Assembly (NCBI RefSeq): GCF_017355885.1 | Contig: NZ_JAFEUU010000014.1 | Location: 46,836 to 110,835, forward strand | Direction of reading: 5' to 3' | Source of the DNA: Sabulicella rubraurantiaca | GTDB taxonomy: Bacteria > Pseudomonadota > Alphaproteobacteria > Acetobacterales > Acetobacteraceae | Length of the DNA: 64,000 nucleotides | Shown: piece by piece, positions 8,382 to 16,771 of the stretch | How the letters are laid out: each line of letters starts with the position of its first letter | Position numbering within the stretch: the first letter of the stretch is position 1 | The notes under the pieces: generated by a model | Database searches by the model: none | Seen by the model: the letters and a program-made list of their open reading frames with translations, nothing else | Told to the model about the DNA's origin: nothing | Made by a program: the position numbers and the translations under genes

Positions 8382-8753
8382 ATGACGTGGCTCATCCGGC
8401 CCTTTTTGGCGCTTCTTGCCCTGGCTCCCCTGCTGGCCGCGCCCTCCAGCCTCGCGGCGCAGGATCGCCGCGACCATGAGCGCGCGCGCGCCGCGCTGGA
8501 GGCCGGGCAGATCCGCCCCCTCACCGACATCCTGGCCGAGGTCGAGCGCCGCTACCGGGGTCGCGTGATCGAGGCCGATCTGGAGCGCGATGACGGCCAG
8601 TGGCTGTATGAGCTGAAGATCCTGCCACCCAATGGCCGTGTCTTCACCATCGAGCTGGATGCCGCGACCGGCCAGTTCCTGCGGGGGCGCGGCCCCATCC
8701 AGGAGCGCACGCCAGGCGAGGCGGCGACGCCCCCACGCTCCACGGGAAGATGA
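8382..8753 (+). CDS. Exported PepSY-domain protein
   Basis: A 123-residue protein with a signal peptide (MTWLIRPFLALLALAPLLAA) and a single PepSY domain at about residues 45-100: ILAEVERRYRGRVIEADLER, then WLYELKILPPNGRVFTIELD and DAATGQFL. PepSY domains occur in secreted inhibitors and in small periplasmic proteins beside PhoP/PhoQ-like systems. The gene lies 41 bases upstream of the response regulator and reads the same way, so it is probably in the same operon and may modulate or be controlled by the sensor kinase. I chose the ATG at 8382 because it opens the signal peptide. Longer in-frame extensions upstream have no support. Confidence 0.8.
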   Translation: MTWLIRPFLALLALAPLLAAPSSLAAQDRRDHERARAALEAGQIRPLTDILAEVERRYRGRVIEADLERDDGQWLYELKILPPNGRVFTIELDAATGQFLRGRGPIQERTPGEAATPPRSTGR

Positions 8754-8794
8754 ACGCGCTTTACCGCACCGCGTCATAAGCCCATCTTCCTCCC

Positions 8795-9460
8795 ATGCGC
8801 CTACTCGTCGTCGAGGACACTGCCGCCCTGGCCGGCCAGCTGCGCCAAGGGCTTTCCGAATCGGGCTTCGCCGTGGACATGGCGCTGGACGGGGAGGAGG
8901 CGCAGCATCTCGGCGACACCGAGCCCTATGACGCCGTGGTGCTCGACCTCGGCCTGCCACGGGTGGACGGGCTGACCGTGCTGCGCCGCTGGCGCGCCGC
9001 CGGCCGCGCCATGCCCGTGCTGATCCTCACCGCCCGGGATTCCTGGACCGAGAAGGTGGAAGGGCTGAACGCGGGGGCCGACGACTACCTCGCCAAGCCC
9101 TTCGCCATGGCGGAGCTCGTGGCGCGGCTGAACGCGCTGATCCGCCGCGCCAACGGCGTCAGCAAGCCGGAACTGGTCTTCGGGGAGGTGCGGCTCGACA
9201 CCGCCACGCGCTCCGTTTCCCGCGCCGGCGCGCATGTGCGGCTGACGGCGCTGGAATACGGGCTCTTCGCCTATCTGGCGCTGCATGCCGGCCGGCCGGT
9301 CAGCAAGACCGAGCTGACCGAGCACCTCTATTCCCAGGATTTCGACCGCGACTCCAACACGCTCGAGGTCATCGTGGCGCGGCTGCGGCGCAAGCTCGGG
9401 GATGGGCTGATCGAGACGGTGCGCGGCCAGGGCTACCGGCTCCAGCCCGCCTCGGCATGA
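8795..9460 (+). CDS. OmpR/PhoP-type response regulator
   Basis: A 221-residue two-domain regulator. The receiver begins MRLLVVEDTAALAGQL, with the phospho-acceptor Asp51 in VVLDLGLPRVDG and the conserved Lys101 in LAKPFAMAEL. The C-terminal winged-helix DNA-binding domain ends with SNTLEVIVARLRRKLGDGLI and GQGYRL, as in OmpR/PhoP. It overlaps the sensor kinase gene by four bases (ATGA), so the two are a coupled pair; with the PepSY gene upstream the arrangement resembles PhoPQ- or QseBC-type systems that respond to cations or envelope stress. Targets are unknown. Confidence 0.93.
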   Translation: MRLLVVEDTAALAGQLRQGLSESGFAVDMALDGEEAQHLGDTEPYDAVVLDLGLPRVDGLTVLRRWRAAGRAMPVLILTARDSWTEKVEGLNAGADDYLAKPFAMAELVARLNALIRRANGVSKPELVFGEVRLDTATRSVSRAGAHVRLTALEYGLFAYLALHAGRPVSKTELTEHLYSQDFDRDSNTLEVIVARLRRKLGDGLIETVRGQGYRLQPASA

Positions 9461-10851
9461 GAGGCGCGACGCCGCGGGCCTCCATCGCCGCCCGCGGCTC
9501 GCTGACGCGGCGCCTCGCGGCGCTCACCGCACTTTGGGTCGCGATCGGGCTGGGGCTGCTCGGCTGGTACGTGGTCCGCAAGGACGAGCAGCAGATCGAG
9601 ACGGCGACGGATGCGCGCCTCACCTCGTTGCTGGACGCGGTGGTCGCGGTGGTGTCCTTCGACCCGCTCTCCGGTCCCATCCTGCTGCGCTCCCTCGCCG
9701 ACCCGGAGTTCGAGCGCCCGCTTTCCGGGCATTACTGGCAGATCCATGGACCGGGCGGCACCATCGCCACCTCCCGCTCGCTTTGGGATTCGCGCCTCCA
9801 CTCGCCCCTGCCGGCGGGGGAGGGCATCCGTGCCCGCGACATGGACGGCCCGCGCGAGGAGAAGCTGCGCGTGCTGGAGCGGGACGTGACCATCTCCGGC
9901 CGCACCGGTCAGGTGCCCCTCACCGTGCAGGTGGCGGTCCCGCGCGACGCGATGGAGGCGGAGATCGCGCGGCTCCGCCACCAGATGATCCTGGCCTTTT
10001 TCGTGCTCGGCTCCGGCCTCGTCGCCGCCGTGGCGCTGCTGGTGATCTGGGGGCTGCGCCCGCTGCGCCGCACGCAGGAGGAGCTGGTGGAGGTTCGGCA
10101 GGGCCGGCGGCTGCACATGGACATCGCCGCACCCTCGGAGATCGCGCCGCTGGTGGCGGAGATCGAGGCGCTGATCGAGCAGAACCGCGCCACGGTGGAG
10201 CGTGCCCGCCACCATGTCGGCAACCTCGCCCACGCCATGAAGACGCCCATTGCCGTGCTGCGCAACGCGGTGGAGGCCGAGGATCTCGGCATGGTGCGCG
10301 GGCAGGTGGCGACGCTGGAGCGGCTGGTGCAGCACCATCTGCGCCGCGCCCGCGCCGGCGCCCTGGCCGGCAGTGCCGGGGCGGAATGCGCCCCCTACGC
10401 CCTGGCCGGCGCGCTCGCCACCGCCCTGGGACGGCTTTCGGCCTCGCGCGGCATCCGGCTGCGTGTGACGGGCGAAGAGGGGGCGCGGGTCCGCGCCGAC
10501 AGCCAGGACGTGACCGAGATGCTAGGCAATCTGATGGAGAATGCCTGCAAGTACGGCCGCACCCAGGTCCTCGTCACCGTCGCGCCGGCCGGCGAGGGGA
10601 GTATCAGCGTCGCGGTCGAGGATGATGGCGAGGGGCTGGAGGAGGGCGAGGACGGCGCAGCGCTGGCGCGCGGCGTGCGGCTGGACGAGGCCAAGCCCGG
10701 CTCCGGCCTCGGCCTCGCCATCGTGTCCGACCTCGTGGCGCTCTATGGCGGCTCGCTCTTGCTCGGCCACTCCGGGCGGCTAGGCGGGTTGCGGGCGGAG
10801 GTCACCCTGCCGGGGCGGGTGGTCGGAGGGCGCTACGAAGGGCCCGACTGA
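9457..10851 (+). CDS. PhoQ-like membrane sensor histidine kinase
   Basis: A 464-residue kinase. A first membrane helix at about residues 25-45 precedes a periplasmic domain of about 130 residues that includes GHYWQIHGPGGTIATSRSLW. A second helix follows near residues 170-195 (ILAFFVLGSGLVAAVALLVI), then a HAMP-like linker. The H-box is VGNLAHAMKTPIAVL with His259; this 'NLAH-K-TP' version is characteristic of the PhoQ subgroup. The ATPase domain has NLMENACKYG (N-box), VEDDGEG and PGSGLGLAIV. It forms an overlapping pair with the regulator at 8795. The gene ends convergently, eight bases from the orphan regulator at 10859. Confidence 0.92.
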   Translation: MRGATPRASIAARGSLTRRLAALTALWVAIGLGLLGWYVVRKDEQQIETATDARLTSLLDAVVAVVSFDPLSGPILLRSLADPEFERPLSGHYWQIHGPGGTIATSRSLWDSRLHSPLPAGEGIRARDMDGPREEKLRVLERDVTISGRTGQVPLTVQVAVPRDAMEAEIARLRHQMILAFFVLGSGLVAAVALLVIWGLRPLRRTQEELVEVRQGRRLHMDIAAPSEIAPLVAEIEALIEQNRATVERARHHVGNLAHAMKTPIAVLRNAVEAEDLGMVRGQVATLERLVQHHLRRARAGALAGSAGAECAPYALAGALATALGRLSASRGIRLRVTGEEGARVRADSQDVTEMLGNLMENACKYGRTQVLVTVAPAGEGSISVAVEDDGEGLEEGEDGAALARGVRLDEAKPGSGLGLAIVSDLVALYGGSLLLGHSGRLGGLRAEVTLPGRVVGGRYEGPD

Positions 10852-10858
10852 GCGGCCG

Positions 10859-11491
10859 TCAGCCGATGCAGTAGCCGCCGGGCTCGCGCCGCAGCAGCGC
10901 GCCCGCCTCGCCCAGCTTGCGGCGCAGGCGGTAGATGTGGGTTTCCAGCGTGTGCGTCGCGACGGCGGCGGAATAGCCCCAGACCTCGCCCAGCAACTCC
11001 TCGCGCGGGACGGGACGCGGGGCGGCGCGGTGCAGATAGGACAGGATCGCTGCCTCCGTCTCGGTCAGGCGGATGCGGCGCGCGCCTTCCGTCAACATCC
11101 GTCCCGCGGCATGGAAGGAAAACGGACCCAGCGGGATCGCGGCCTCCGGCGAGGCGTCGAAGGCGGCGAGGCGCGCATGGAGGCGGTGCTTGAGGTCGGC
11201 GAGGCGGATCGGCTTCGGCACGCGCTCCACCCCTCGCGGCAGGCCGGCCTCCTCCCCGCCCAGCAACAGGATGGGACGTCCGCCCGCCCGCTCCGTGAGT
11301 CGGGAAGCGTTTTCCGCCGCGCCGGGCGGCAGGGCAGCGTCCAGGAGCAGCACCTCCGCCTCCCCTGGGAGGGCTTCCGGGTCGTCCGTGGCTGCGACCG
11401 CGAATTCCCCTTCCTGCCCAAGTTGGCTAGGCAGGAGTTGTGTCAGGGCCGGATCGGCCGTGAGCAGCAGGATTCGGCGGGGCAGCGTCAT
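10859..11491 (-). CDS. Orphan winged-helix response regulator with a reduced receiver
   Basis: A 210-residue protein: receiver, linker, winged helix. The receiver starts PRRILLLTADPALTQLL; the usual acidic pair after the first strand is reduced to a single Asp (TAD), while Asp51 (LLLDAALPPG) and Lys93 (VPKPIR) remain at the expected positions. The DNA-binding domain has LTETEAAILSYLHRA and HTLETHIYRLRRKLGE, ending EPGGYCIG. The lost acidic residue suggests weak or phosphorylation-independent signalling. No kinase is encoded on this strand nearby; it only converges with the PhoQ-like kinase. The ATG at 11491 gives a natural receiver start; a longer frame to 11545 adds an unlikely leader. Confidence 0.8.
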   Translation of the reverse strand: MTLPRRILLLTADPALTQLLPSQLGQEGEFAVAATDDPEALPGEAEVLLLDAALPPGAAENASRLTERAGGRPILLLGGEEAGLPRGVERVPKPIRLADLKHRLHARLAAFDASPEAAIPLGPFSFHAAGRMLTEGARRIRLTETEAAILSYLHRAAPRPVPREELLGEVWGYSAAVATHTLETHIYRLRRKLGEAGALLRREPGGYCIG

Positions 11492-11611
11492 GTCGCTCGG
11501 GCGGTTCCTTTCCCCCATAGCATTCCGGGCAAGGGCAACAAACATTCATTCCCAACCCCTGGCACCTGCGGTGGGAAGGCTACATTGAAGGCAGAGAATC
11601 AGGACCCAGGT

Positions 11612-12748
11612 ATGACCGGCTTCGTTACCCCCCGCCCCGGACCCGGGCTTTCCTCCGAGGCGCTGGCGCTGCGCGAGGTCCATCGTGCCATCGCCGAGTT
11701 GCGCCGCGGCGGGCCGGTGCTGGTGGAGGGGGAGGGCCAGCCCCTGGCCGTGGCGGCGGCCGAAACGGTGGGTGCTGCGGGCCTCGCCCAGCTTCGCGCC
11801 GTGGGCACGCAGCCGCCCCTGCTGCTGCTGGCCCCCGTGCGGGCCGCCGCCGTGCTCAGCCGCCCGGTGCCGCTTTCCGCGCCCGAGCAGGGCGTAGCGG
11901 CGCTGCGCCTGCCGCCTTCGCTGATGGACCCGCAGCGCCTCGCCGCCTTTGCCGACCCGACCGCCGAGATGCTGATGCCGGCGGGAACGGAGCGCGCGCC
12001 GGTGCCTGGACTCGCCGAGGTGGCGCTGACCCTGGCCAAGCTGGGACGCCTCCTCCCCGCCCTGGTCGCGGTGCCCGCCGCCGGGGCCGAGGCCGGCTGG
12101 CAGCGCGTATCCGCCGATTTCATCCGCGCCTATCCTGAGACCGCGACCACCACGCTGCGCCGCGTCGCCGAGGCCCGCGTCCCGCTGGAGGACGCGCCGG
12201 ATACGCGCATCGTCGCCTTCCGCGCCGCCGATGGCGGCATCGAGCACCTGGCGATGCTGGTCGGTGACCCAGAAGGGCGCCTTTCCGCCGGGGGCGCTCC
12301 ACTGGCGCGACTCCATTCCGAATGCTTCACCGGCGACCTGCTGGGCTCCCTGCGCTGCGATTGCGGGCCGCAGCTTCACGGGGCGCTGCGCCGCATGGCC
12401 GAGGACGGGGCCGGGGTGCTGCTCTACCTGGCGCAGGAGGGGCGGGGCATCGGCCTCGTGAACAAGCTGCGCGCCTATGCGCTGCAGGATGGCGGGCTGG
12501 ACACGCTGGATGCCAACCGCGCCCTCGGCTACGGCGCCGATGAGCGCAACTTCCTGCTCGCGGGCACCATGTTGCGGGCGCTGGGCATCCCGCGCGTGCG
12601 GCTGCTCACCAACAACCCCGACAAGCTCGCCGGCCTCGCCGCCTGCGGCATCGAGGTGACGGCGCGCGAGGCGCACAGCTTCGGCGGCAACGGGGTGAAT
12701 GACGGCTACCTCGCCACCAAGGCGCGGCGCTTCGGCCACATGCTGTAG
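11612..12748 (+). CDS. ribA: GTP cyclohydrolase II with a divergent N-terminal domain
   Basis: A 378-residue protein catalysing the first step of riboflavin synthesis (GTP to 2,5-diamino-6-ribosylamino-4-pyrimidinone phosphate). The C-terminal catalytic domain has the zinc ligands in HSECFTGDLLGSLRCDCG (His235 onward), the active-site segment QEGRGIGLVNKLRAYALQD, and LTNNPDKLAGL. The first 150 or so residues resemble a degenerate DHBP-synthase-like (RibB) fold without its usual acidic metal motif, so I expect only the GTP cyclohydrolase reaction. The ATG at 11612 follows an AGGACCCAGGT stretch. No other rib genes are here, and I saw no FMN riboswitch in the 120 bases upstream. Confidence 0.88.
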   Translation: MTGFVTPRPGPGLSSEALALREVHRAIAELRRGGPVLVEGEGQPLAVAAAETVGAAGLAQLRAVGTQPPLLLLAPVRAAAVLSRPVPLSAPEQGVAALRLPPSLMDPQRLAAFADPTAEMLMPAGTERAPVPGLAEVALTLAKLGRLLPALVAVPAAGAEAGWQRVSADFIRAYPETATTTLRRVAEARVPLEDAPDTRIVAFRAADGGIEHLAMLVGDPEGRLSAGGAPLARLHSECFTGDLLGSLRCDCGPQLHGALRRMAEDGAGVLLYLAQEGRGIGLVNKLRAYALQDGGLDTLDANRALGYGADERNFLLAGTMLRALGIPRVRLLTNNPDKLAGLAACGIEVTAREAHSFGGNGVNDGYLATKARRFGHML

Positions 12749-12764
12749 CCGAAGCGCGCCTCCT

Positions 12765-14174
12765 TCAGCGGAAGACCGGCACCGAATCCTCCTCGGGCAT
12801 GTCGGGCAGCGGTACGTCGATGGTGACGGTGGAGGGATCCACCCCGGTGCCACGGTCGAGGAAATAGGTCACCGACTCGGGCCAGAGGATCACGATCGCC
12901 ACCAGCGTCAGCTGGAGGAACAGCCAGGGGATCGCGCCCATGTAGATGTCCTTGGTCGGCACTTCCTTCGGCGCGATGCCGCGCAGGTAGAACAGCGCGA
13001 AGCCGAAGGGCGGGTGCATGAAGCTGGTCTGCATGTTGATGCAGAGCAGGACGCCGAACCACACCAGGTCGATGCCGAGCTTCTCCGCTACCGGGGCCAG
13101 CAGCGGCACGACGATGAAGGCGATCTCGAAGAAGTCGAGGAAGAAGGCCAGCAGGAATACGAAGATGTTGACGAAGACCAGGAAGCCCAGCTGGCCGCCG
13201 GGCAGGTGCGACAGCAGGTGCTCGATCCAGAGGGAGCCGTCCACACCCTGGAAGACGAGCGAGAACACGGTCGCGCCGATCAGGATGAAGATCACCATGG
13301 CGGTGATCCGCATCGTATTGCCCATGGCCTGGGACAGCAGGGTCCAGGAGAAGCGGCGGTTGATCACCGCCAGAACCACCGCGCCCACCGTGCCCATCGC
13401 CCCCGCCTCGGTGGGCGTGGCGAGGCCCATGAAGATCGTGCCCAGCACCAGGAAGATCAGCACGATGGAGGGCACCATGCCCTTGATGACGCGCCAGTAG
13501 AGTGGCCAGCCGCGCGGGGCTAGCGCCTCGGGCGGCAGGGGCGGGACCTTGTGCGGCGCCACGATCGACACGACCGCGATGAAGGCCAGGAACAGGAAGA
13601 TTTGCAGGAAGGACGGGCCGATGGCGCCCGCATACATGTCGCCCACCGGTTTGCCGAGCTGGTCGCCCAGGATGATGAGGACGAGCGAGGGCGGGATGAC
13701 CTGGGTGATGGTGCCCGAGGCGGCGATCACCCCCGTCGCGATCCGCATGTCGTAGCCGTAGCGCATCATGACGGGCAGCGAGATCATGCCCATGGCGATG
13801 ACCGAGGCCGCGACCGTGCCGGTGATGGCCCCCAGCACCGCGCCGACCAGGATCACCGCGTAGGCGAGGCCGCCCGGCACTTTGCCGAAAAGCTGCCCTG
13901 TCCCCTCCAGCAGGTCCTCCGCCAGGCCGCAGCGTTCCAGGATGGCGCCCATCAGCGTGAAGAAGGGGATGGCCAGCAGCAGGTCGTTGGACAGGATGCC
14001 GAAGACGCGCAGCGGCAGGTTGCCCAGATAGGCGGGGCCGAAGAATCCCAGCTCGATGGACAGGAAGCCGAAAAACAGCCCCACGGCGCAGAGGGAGAAG
14101 GCGACCGGGAAGCCGACCAGCAGGAAGATGACGAGGCCACCGAACATCAGCGGCGGCATCATGTCGAGGGTCAT
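12765..14174 (-). CDS. dctM: TRAP transporter large permease (DctM type)
   Basis: A 469-residue, very hydrophobic protein with about twelve membrane segments. It carries the DctM signatures GFPVAFSLCAVGLFFGFLS near the start, AIPFFTLMGAILERCGLAEDL, VLVGAVLGAITGTVAASVIA and a long C-terminal segment with FMHPPFGFALFYLRG. DctM is the ion-coupled channel subunit that moves a dicarboxylate, keto acid or other organic anion delivered by a periplasmic binding protein. It lies directly downstream of the small permease (13-base gap). No DctP gene adjoins the pair: ribA converges on one side and the Ehr operon diverges on the other. The substrate is unknown. Confidence 0.92.
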   Translation of the reverse strand: MTLDMMPPLMFGGLVIFLLVGFPVAFSLCAVGLFFGFLSIELGFFGPAYLGNLPLRVFGILSNDLLLAIPFFTLMGAILERCGLAEDLLEGTGQLFGKVPGGLAYAVILVGAVLGAITGTVAASVIAMGMISLPVMMRYGYDMRIATGVIAASGTITQVIPPSLVLIILGDQLGKPVGDMYAGAIGPSFLQIFLFLAFIAVVSIVAPHKVPPLPPEALAPRGWPLYWRVIKGMVPSIVLIFLVLGTIFMGLATPTEAGAMGTVGAVVLAVINRRFSWTLLSQAMGNTMRITAMVIFILIGATVFSLVFQGVDGSLWIEHLLSHLPGGQLGFLVFVNIFVFLLAFFLDFFEIAFIVVPLLAPVAEKLGIDLVWFGVLLCINMQTSFMHPPFGFALFYLRGIAPKEVPTKDIYMGAIPWLFLQLTLVAIVILWPESVTYFLDRGTGVDPSTVTIDVPLPDMPEEDSVPVFR

Positions 14175-14187
14175 TCGGGGGCGCCTC

Positions 14188-14736
14188 TTACTGCTCGGGC
14201 CGGTGGTATTCGGTGACGACTTCGACGGGTTGCCGCGCGCCGCGCAGCAGGGCGATGCGCTTGATGAGTTCCGACAGGCCCTGGAGGGTGATCAGGAAGA
14301 AGCCGAGCGGCAGCAGCATCTTGACCGGCCAGCGCAGCAGGCCGCCGGCATTGGGGCTGTCCTCCCACCGCACCCAACTGTCCAGCGCGAAGGGCCAGGT
14401 CATCCAGGTCAGCAGCACCATGGCGGGCAGCATGAAGAAGACGAAGCCGAAGATGTCGATCCAGATCCGGCCCCGCTCGCCGACCATCCCGTAGAACAGG
14501 TCCACCCGGACATGCTCGTTGCGGAACAGGGTGTAGCTGGCCCCCAGCATCACGATGCCGGCGAAAAGATACCACTGCACCTCCAGCCAGGCGTTGGAGG
14601 AGTAGTTGATGCCATAGCGGACGAAGGCATTGGCCGCACTGATGCCGCAGGCGAGCAGGACGCACCAGTTCGCGATCGCGCCGAAGCGCTGGTTCACCCA
14701 GTCCACGCCCCGGCTGAACGCCAGCAGCCACGCCAT
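14188..14736 (-). CDS. dctQ: TRAP transporter small permease (DctQ type)
   Basis: A 182-residue protein with four membrane helices, typical of DctQ. Recognisable parts are ANWCVLLACGISAANAFVRY in the first helix, then EVQWYLFAGIVMLGASYTLF and NEHVRVDLFYGMVGERGR, the most conserved DctQ motif. It partners the large permease immediately downstream. The C-terminal tail (ARQPVEVVTEYHRPEQ) is cytosolic. I use the ATG at 14736 (MAWLLAFSRGVDW), which places the first helix at the normal position; longer in-frame readings upstream run under the start of the divergent Ehr operon and are not credible. Confidence 0.9.
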   Translation of the reverse strand: MAWLLAFSRGVDWVNQRFGAIANWCVLLACGISAANAFVRYGINYSSNAWLEVQWYLFAGIVMLGASYTLFRNEHVRVDLFYGMVGERGRIWIDIFGFVFFMLPAMVLLTWMTWPFALDSWVRWEDSPNAGGLLRWPVKMLLPLGFFLITLQGLSELIKRIALLRGARQPVEVVTEYHRPEQ

Positions 14737-14845
14737 ACGCAATTTCCCTTCGAGTGGAGCCCCCGTCACGATCTTTAACGCCGTGTGACAGGGAAGGCCA
14801 GCGGCCCTCTCGCCCTTCGGCCTTCCCCCCGGTAGGCTCGCGCCC

Positions 14846-16771
14846 ATGGTCGGGATGGGGATGGGGGCGGCGCTCGCCTCGGCCGCGCTGGCGGCGCTGG
14901 GGCTGCTCACGGCGGCCTGGGTGCTGGCCGTGGGCGGCTTCGGCCCGGTTGCGCTGCCGTTCGGCCCGCCCTGGGGCGCGATGTCCCTGGCTCTCGACCC
15001 GCTTTCCGGCTGGTTTCTCCTGGTCCTCGGCGCCGCCGGGCTTCCCGCCGCCCTCTTCGCTGCCGCTTCGGGGCTTTCCCGCGCCCAGGCCCTGCTGCTG
15101 CCCCCCTTCCTGCTTTCCATGGCGCTGGTGCTGCTCGCGGCGGACACGGTGACGCTGCTGCTGGGCTTCGAGGCGATGTCGCTCCTGTCCTGGGGGATCA
15201 TCGCCGCCGGGGGGCACCGCCGTGCGGCGCGGCTCTATCTCGGCTTCGCGACCGTCTCGGGCGTGGCGCTGCTGGGGATGGTGGCGGCCCTCGCCCCCTC
15301 GGGCTTCGGCTTCGACGCGATCCGCGCTGCCCCGCCCGAGGGGCTGCGCGCCACGCTGCTGCTGGGCCTCGTCCTGCTGGGGGCGGGAAGCAAGGCGGGG
15401 CTGGTGCCGCTGCACCCCTGGCTGCCCGTGGCGCACCCGGCCGCTCCTACCGCCCTGTCGGCGCTCATGTCGGCGGCCATGGTGAAGATTGCGCTTTACG
15501 TGCTGCTGCGCGTCACGGTGGACCTCGCCGGGCCCGCGCAGCCCGCCTGGTGGGGCGTGCCCTTCCTGGTGCTGGGCGCCGTGACGGCGCTGTGGGGTGC
15601 GATCCGCGCCAATCTCGAAGCGGACATGAAGGCGGTGCTCGCCTGCTCGACGCTGGAGAATGTCGGGCTGCTCGCGATCGCCCTGGGCCTCTGCCTGATG
15701 TTCCGCGGCAGCGACCTCCGTCCTCTCGCCGCCCTCGCCCTTTCGGCGCTGCTGCTGCACGCGCTGGTGCATGCCTGCTTCAAGACGCTGCTCTTTCTTG
15801 GCGCCGGCGCGGTGGCGACGCTGGCCGGCACGCGCGACCCGGACCGGCTGGGCGGGCTGATCCATCGCATGCCCTGGGTGGCGGGGCTGATGGGCATTGC
15901 CGCCGCCTCCGCCGCCGCGCTGCCGCCCTTCGCCGGCTTCTCCTCCGAATGGCTGCTCTTGCAGTCACTGCTGCAATCCTGGCGCCTGGCCGAGATGTCG
16001 TTCCAACTCCTCGGCGCCGCGGCACTGGCCGCTGCCGGCATGGCCGCGGCGCTGGCCGCCGCCGCGATGCTGCGCCTCGCCGGGACGGTGTTCCTGGGGA
16101 GGCCGCGCACCCCACGCGCCGCCGGAGCCGGCGAGGCGACGGGGCTGATGCGGCTTGCCCTGCTCCTGCCGGGCGGCTTCCTCGTGCTGCTTTCCGTGCT
16201 GGCCGGCCCGGCCCTGTTGCTTGCGGGCGGGGCGGTGCGTCAGCTGCTGGGGCCCGTGGCGCAGCCCCCCGCCTCCGGCCTCACCCTCCTCCTGCCCGAC
16301 GGGGCGGCGCTGCTGAGCCCCGTTGCCGTGATCCTGGTGCTGGCGCTTCTGCTGGGCCTGGGCTTCCTCGCGATGCGGCACTTGTCGCCCGAGGCACCCG
16401 CGACCGGCCCAGCCTGGGATTGCGGCTTCGGCCCGGCACCGGCGCACCTGCCCTTCGGCGACGTGCTGACCCAGCCCAGCGCCGCAGGGGCTGCGCAGCC
16501 CCTGCGCCGGATGCTGGGCGGCGTCCCCATGGCGGTCGCCGAGCGCCATGACGCCGCAACCCCCGGCAGCCCGGCTCCGGCGCGGCTGCGCCTTGCCATG
16601 CGCGACCGTGCCTTCCCGGCCCTGATCGGGCCGCTCACCCGGCTGCGCCGCACCCTGGCGCGCGAGGCCGAAAGGCTGCGCGACCTCCCCCTGCGCGGCT
16701 TCGTCGCGCTTTCCCTGCTGACGCTGGTGGCGCTTCTCGCCCTGCTCGCGGTGCTGGAGCGCCTGCCATGA
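14846..16771 (+). CDS. hyfB: Ehr/hydrogenase-4 subunit B-like proton pump subunit
   Basis: A 641-residue antiporter-like membrane subunit (Proton_antipo_M family, relative of NuoL/MrpA and HyfB). It has about 14-16 membrane helices. Key residues of the proton path are visible: the Glu in LLGFEAMSLLSWG, the Lys in GAGSKAGLVPLHPWLPVAHP, and a further Lys in SAAMVKIALYVLLR. The C-terminal part holds an extra cytosolic loop (APATGPAWDCGFGPAPAHLP) seen in HyfB homologues. It is the first gene of a seven-gene operon and overlaps the next gene by four bases. In known complexes this subunit couples redox chemistry to ion translocation. The ATG at 14846 is not preceded by a strong ribosome site; a second in-frame ATG follows at 14855. 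Confidence 0.85.
   Translation: MVGMGMGAALASAALAALGLLTAAWVLAVGGFGPVALPFGPPWGAMSLALDPLSGWFLLVLGAAGLPAALFAAASGLSRAQALLLPPFLLSMALVLLAADTVTLLLGFEAMSLLSWGIIAAGGHRRAARLYLGFATVSGVALLGMVAALAPSGFGFDAIRAAPPEGLRATLLLGLVLLGAGSKAGLVPLHPWLPVAHPAAPTALSALMSAAMVKIALYVLLRVTVDLAGPAQPAWWGVPFLVLGAVTALWGAIRANLEADMKAVLACSTLENVGLLAIALGLCLMFRGSDLRPLAALALSALLLHALVHACFKTLLFLGAGAVATLAGTRDPDRLGGLIHRMPWVAGLMGIAAASAAALPPFAGFSSEWLLLQSLLQSWRLAEMSFQLLGAAALAAAGMAAALAAAAMLRLAGTVFLGRPRTPRAAGAGEATGLMRLALLLPGGFLVLLSVLAGPALLLAGGAVRQLLGPVAQPPASGLTLLLPDGAALLSPVAVILVLALLLGLGFLAMRHLSPEAPATGPAWDCGFGPAPAHLPFGDVLTQPSAAGAAQPLRRMLGGVPMAVAERHDAATPGSPAPARLRLAMRDRAFPALIGPLTRLRRTLAREAERLRDLPLRGFVALSLLTLVALLALLAVLERLP

Noticed and set aside
11492..11611. 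FMN riboswitch upstream of ribA
   Set aside because: The 120 bases lack the conserved six-helix junction elements of an RFN element that I could recognise by eye.
14171..15865. 564-codon minus-strand frame over dctQ and the hyfB-like gene
   Set aside because: It is out of frame with both real genes and has low-complexity Gln/Arg/Gly composition.
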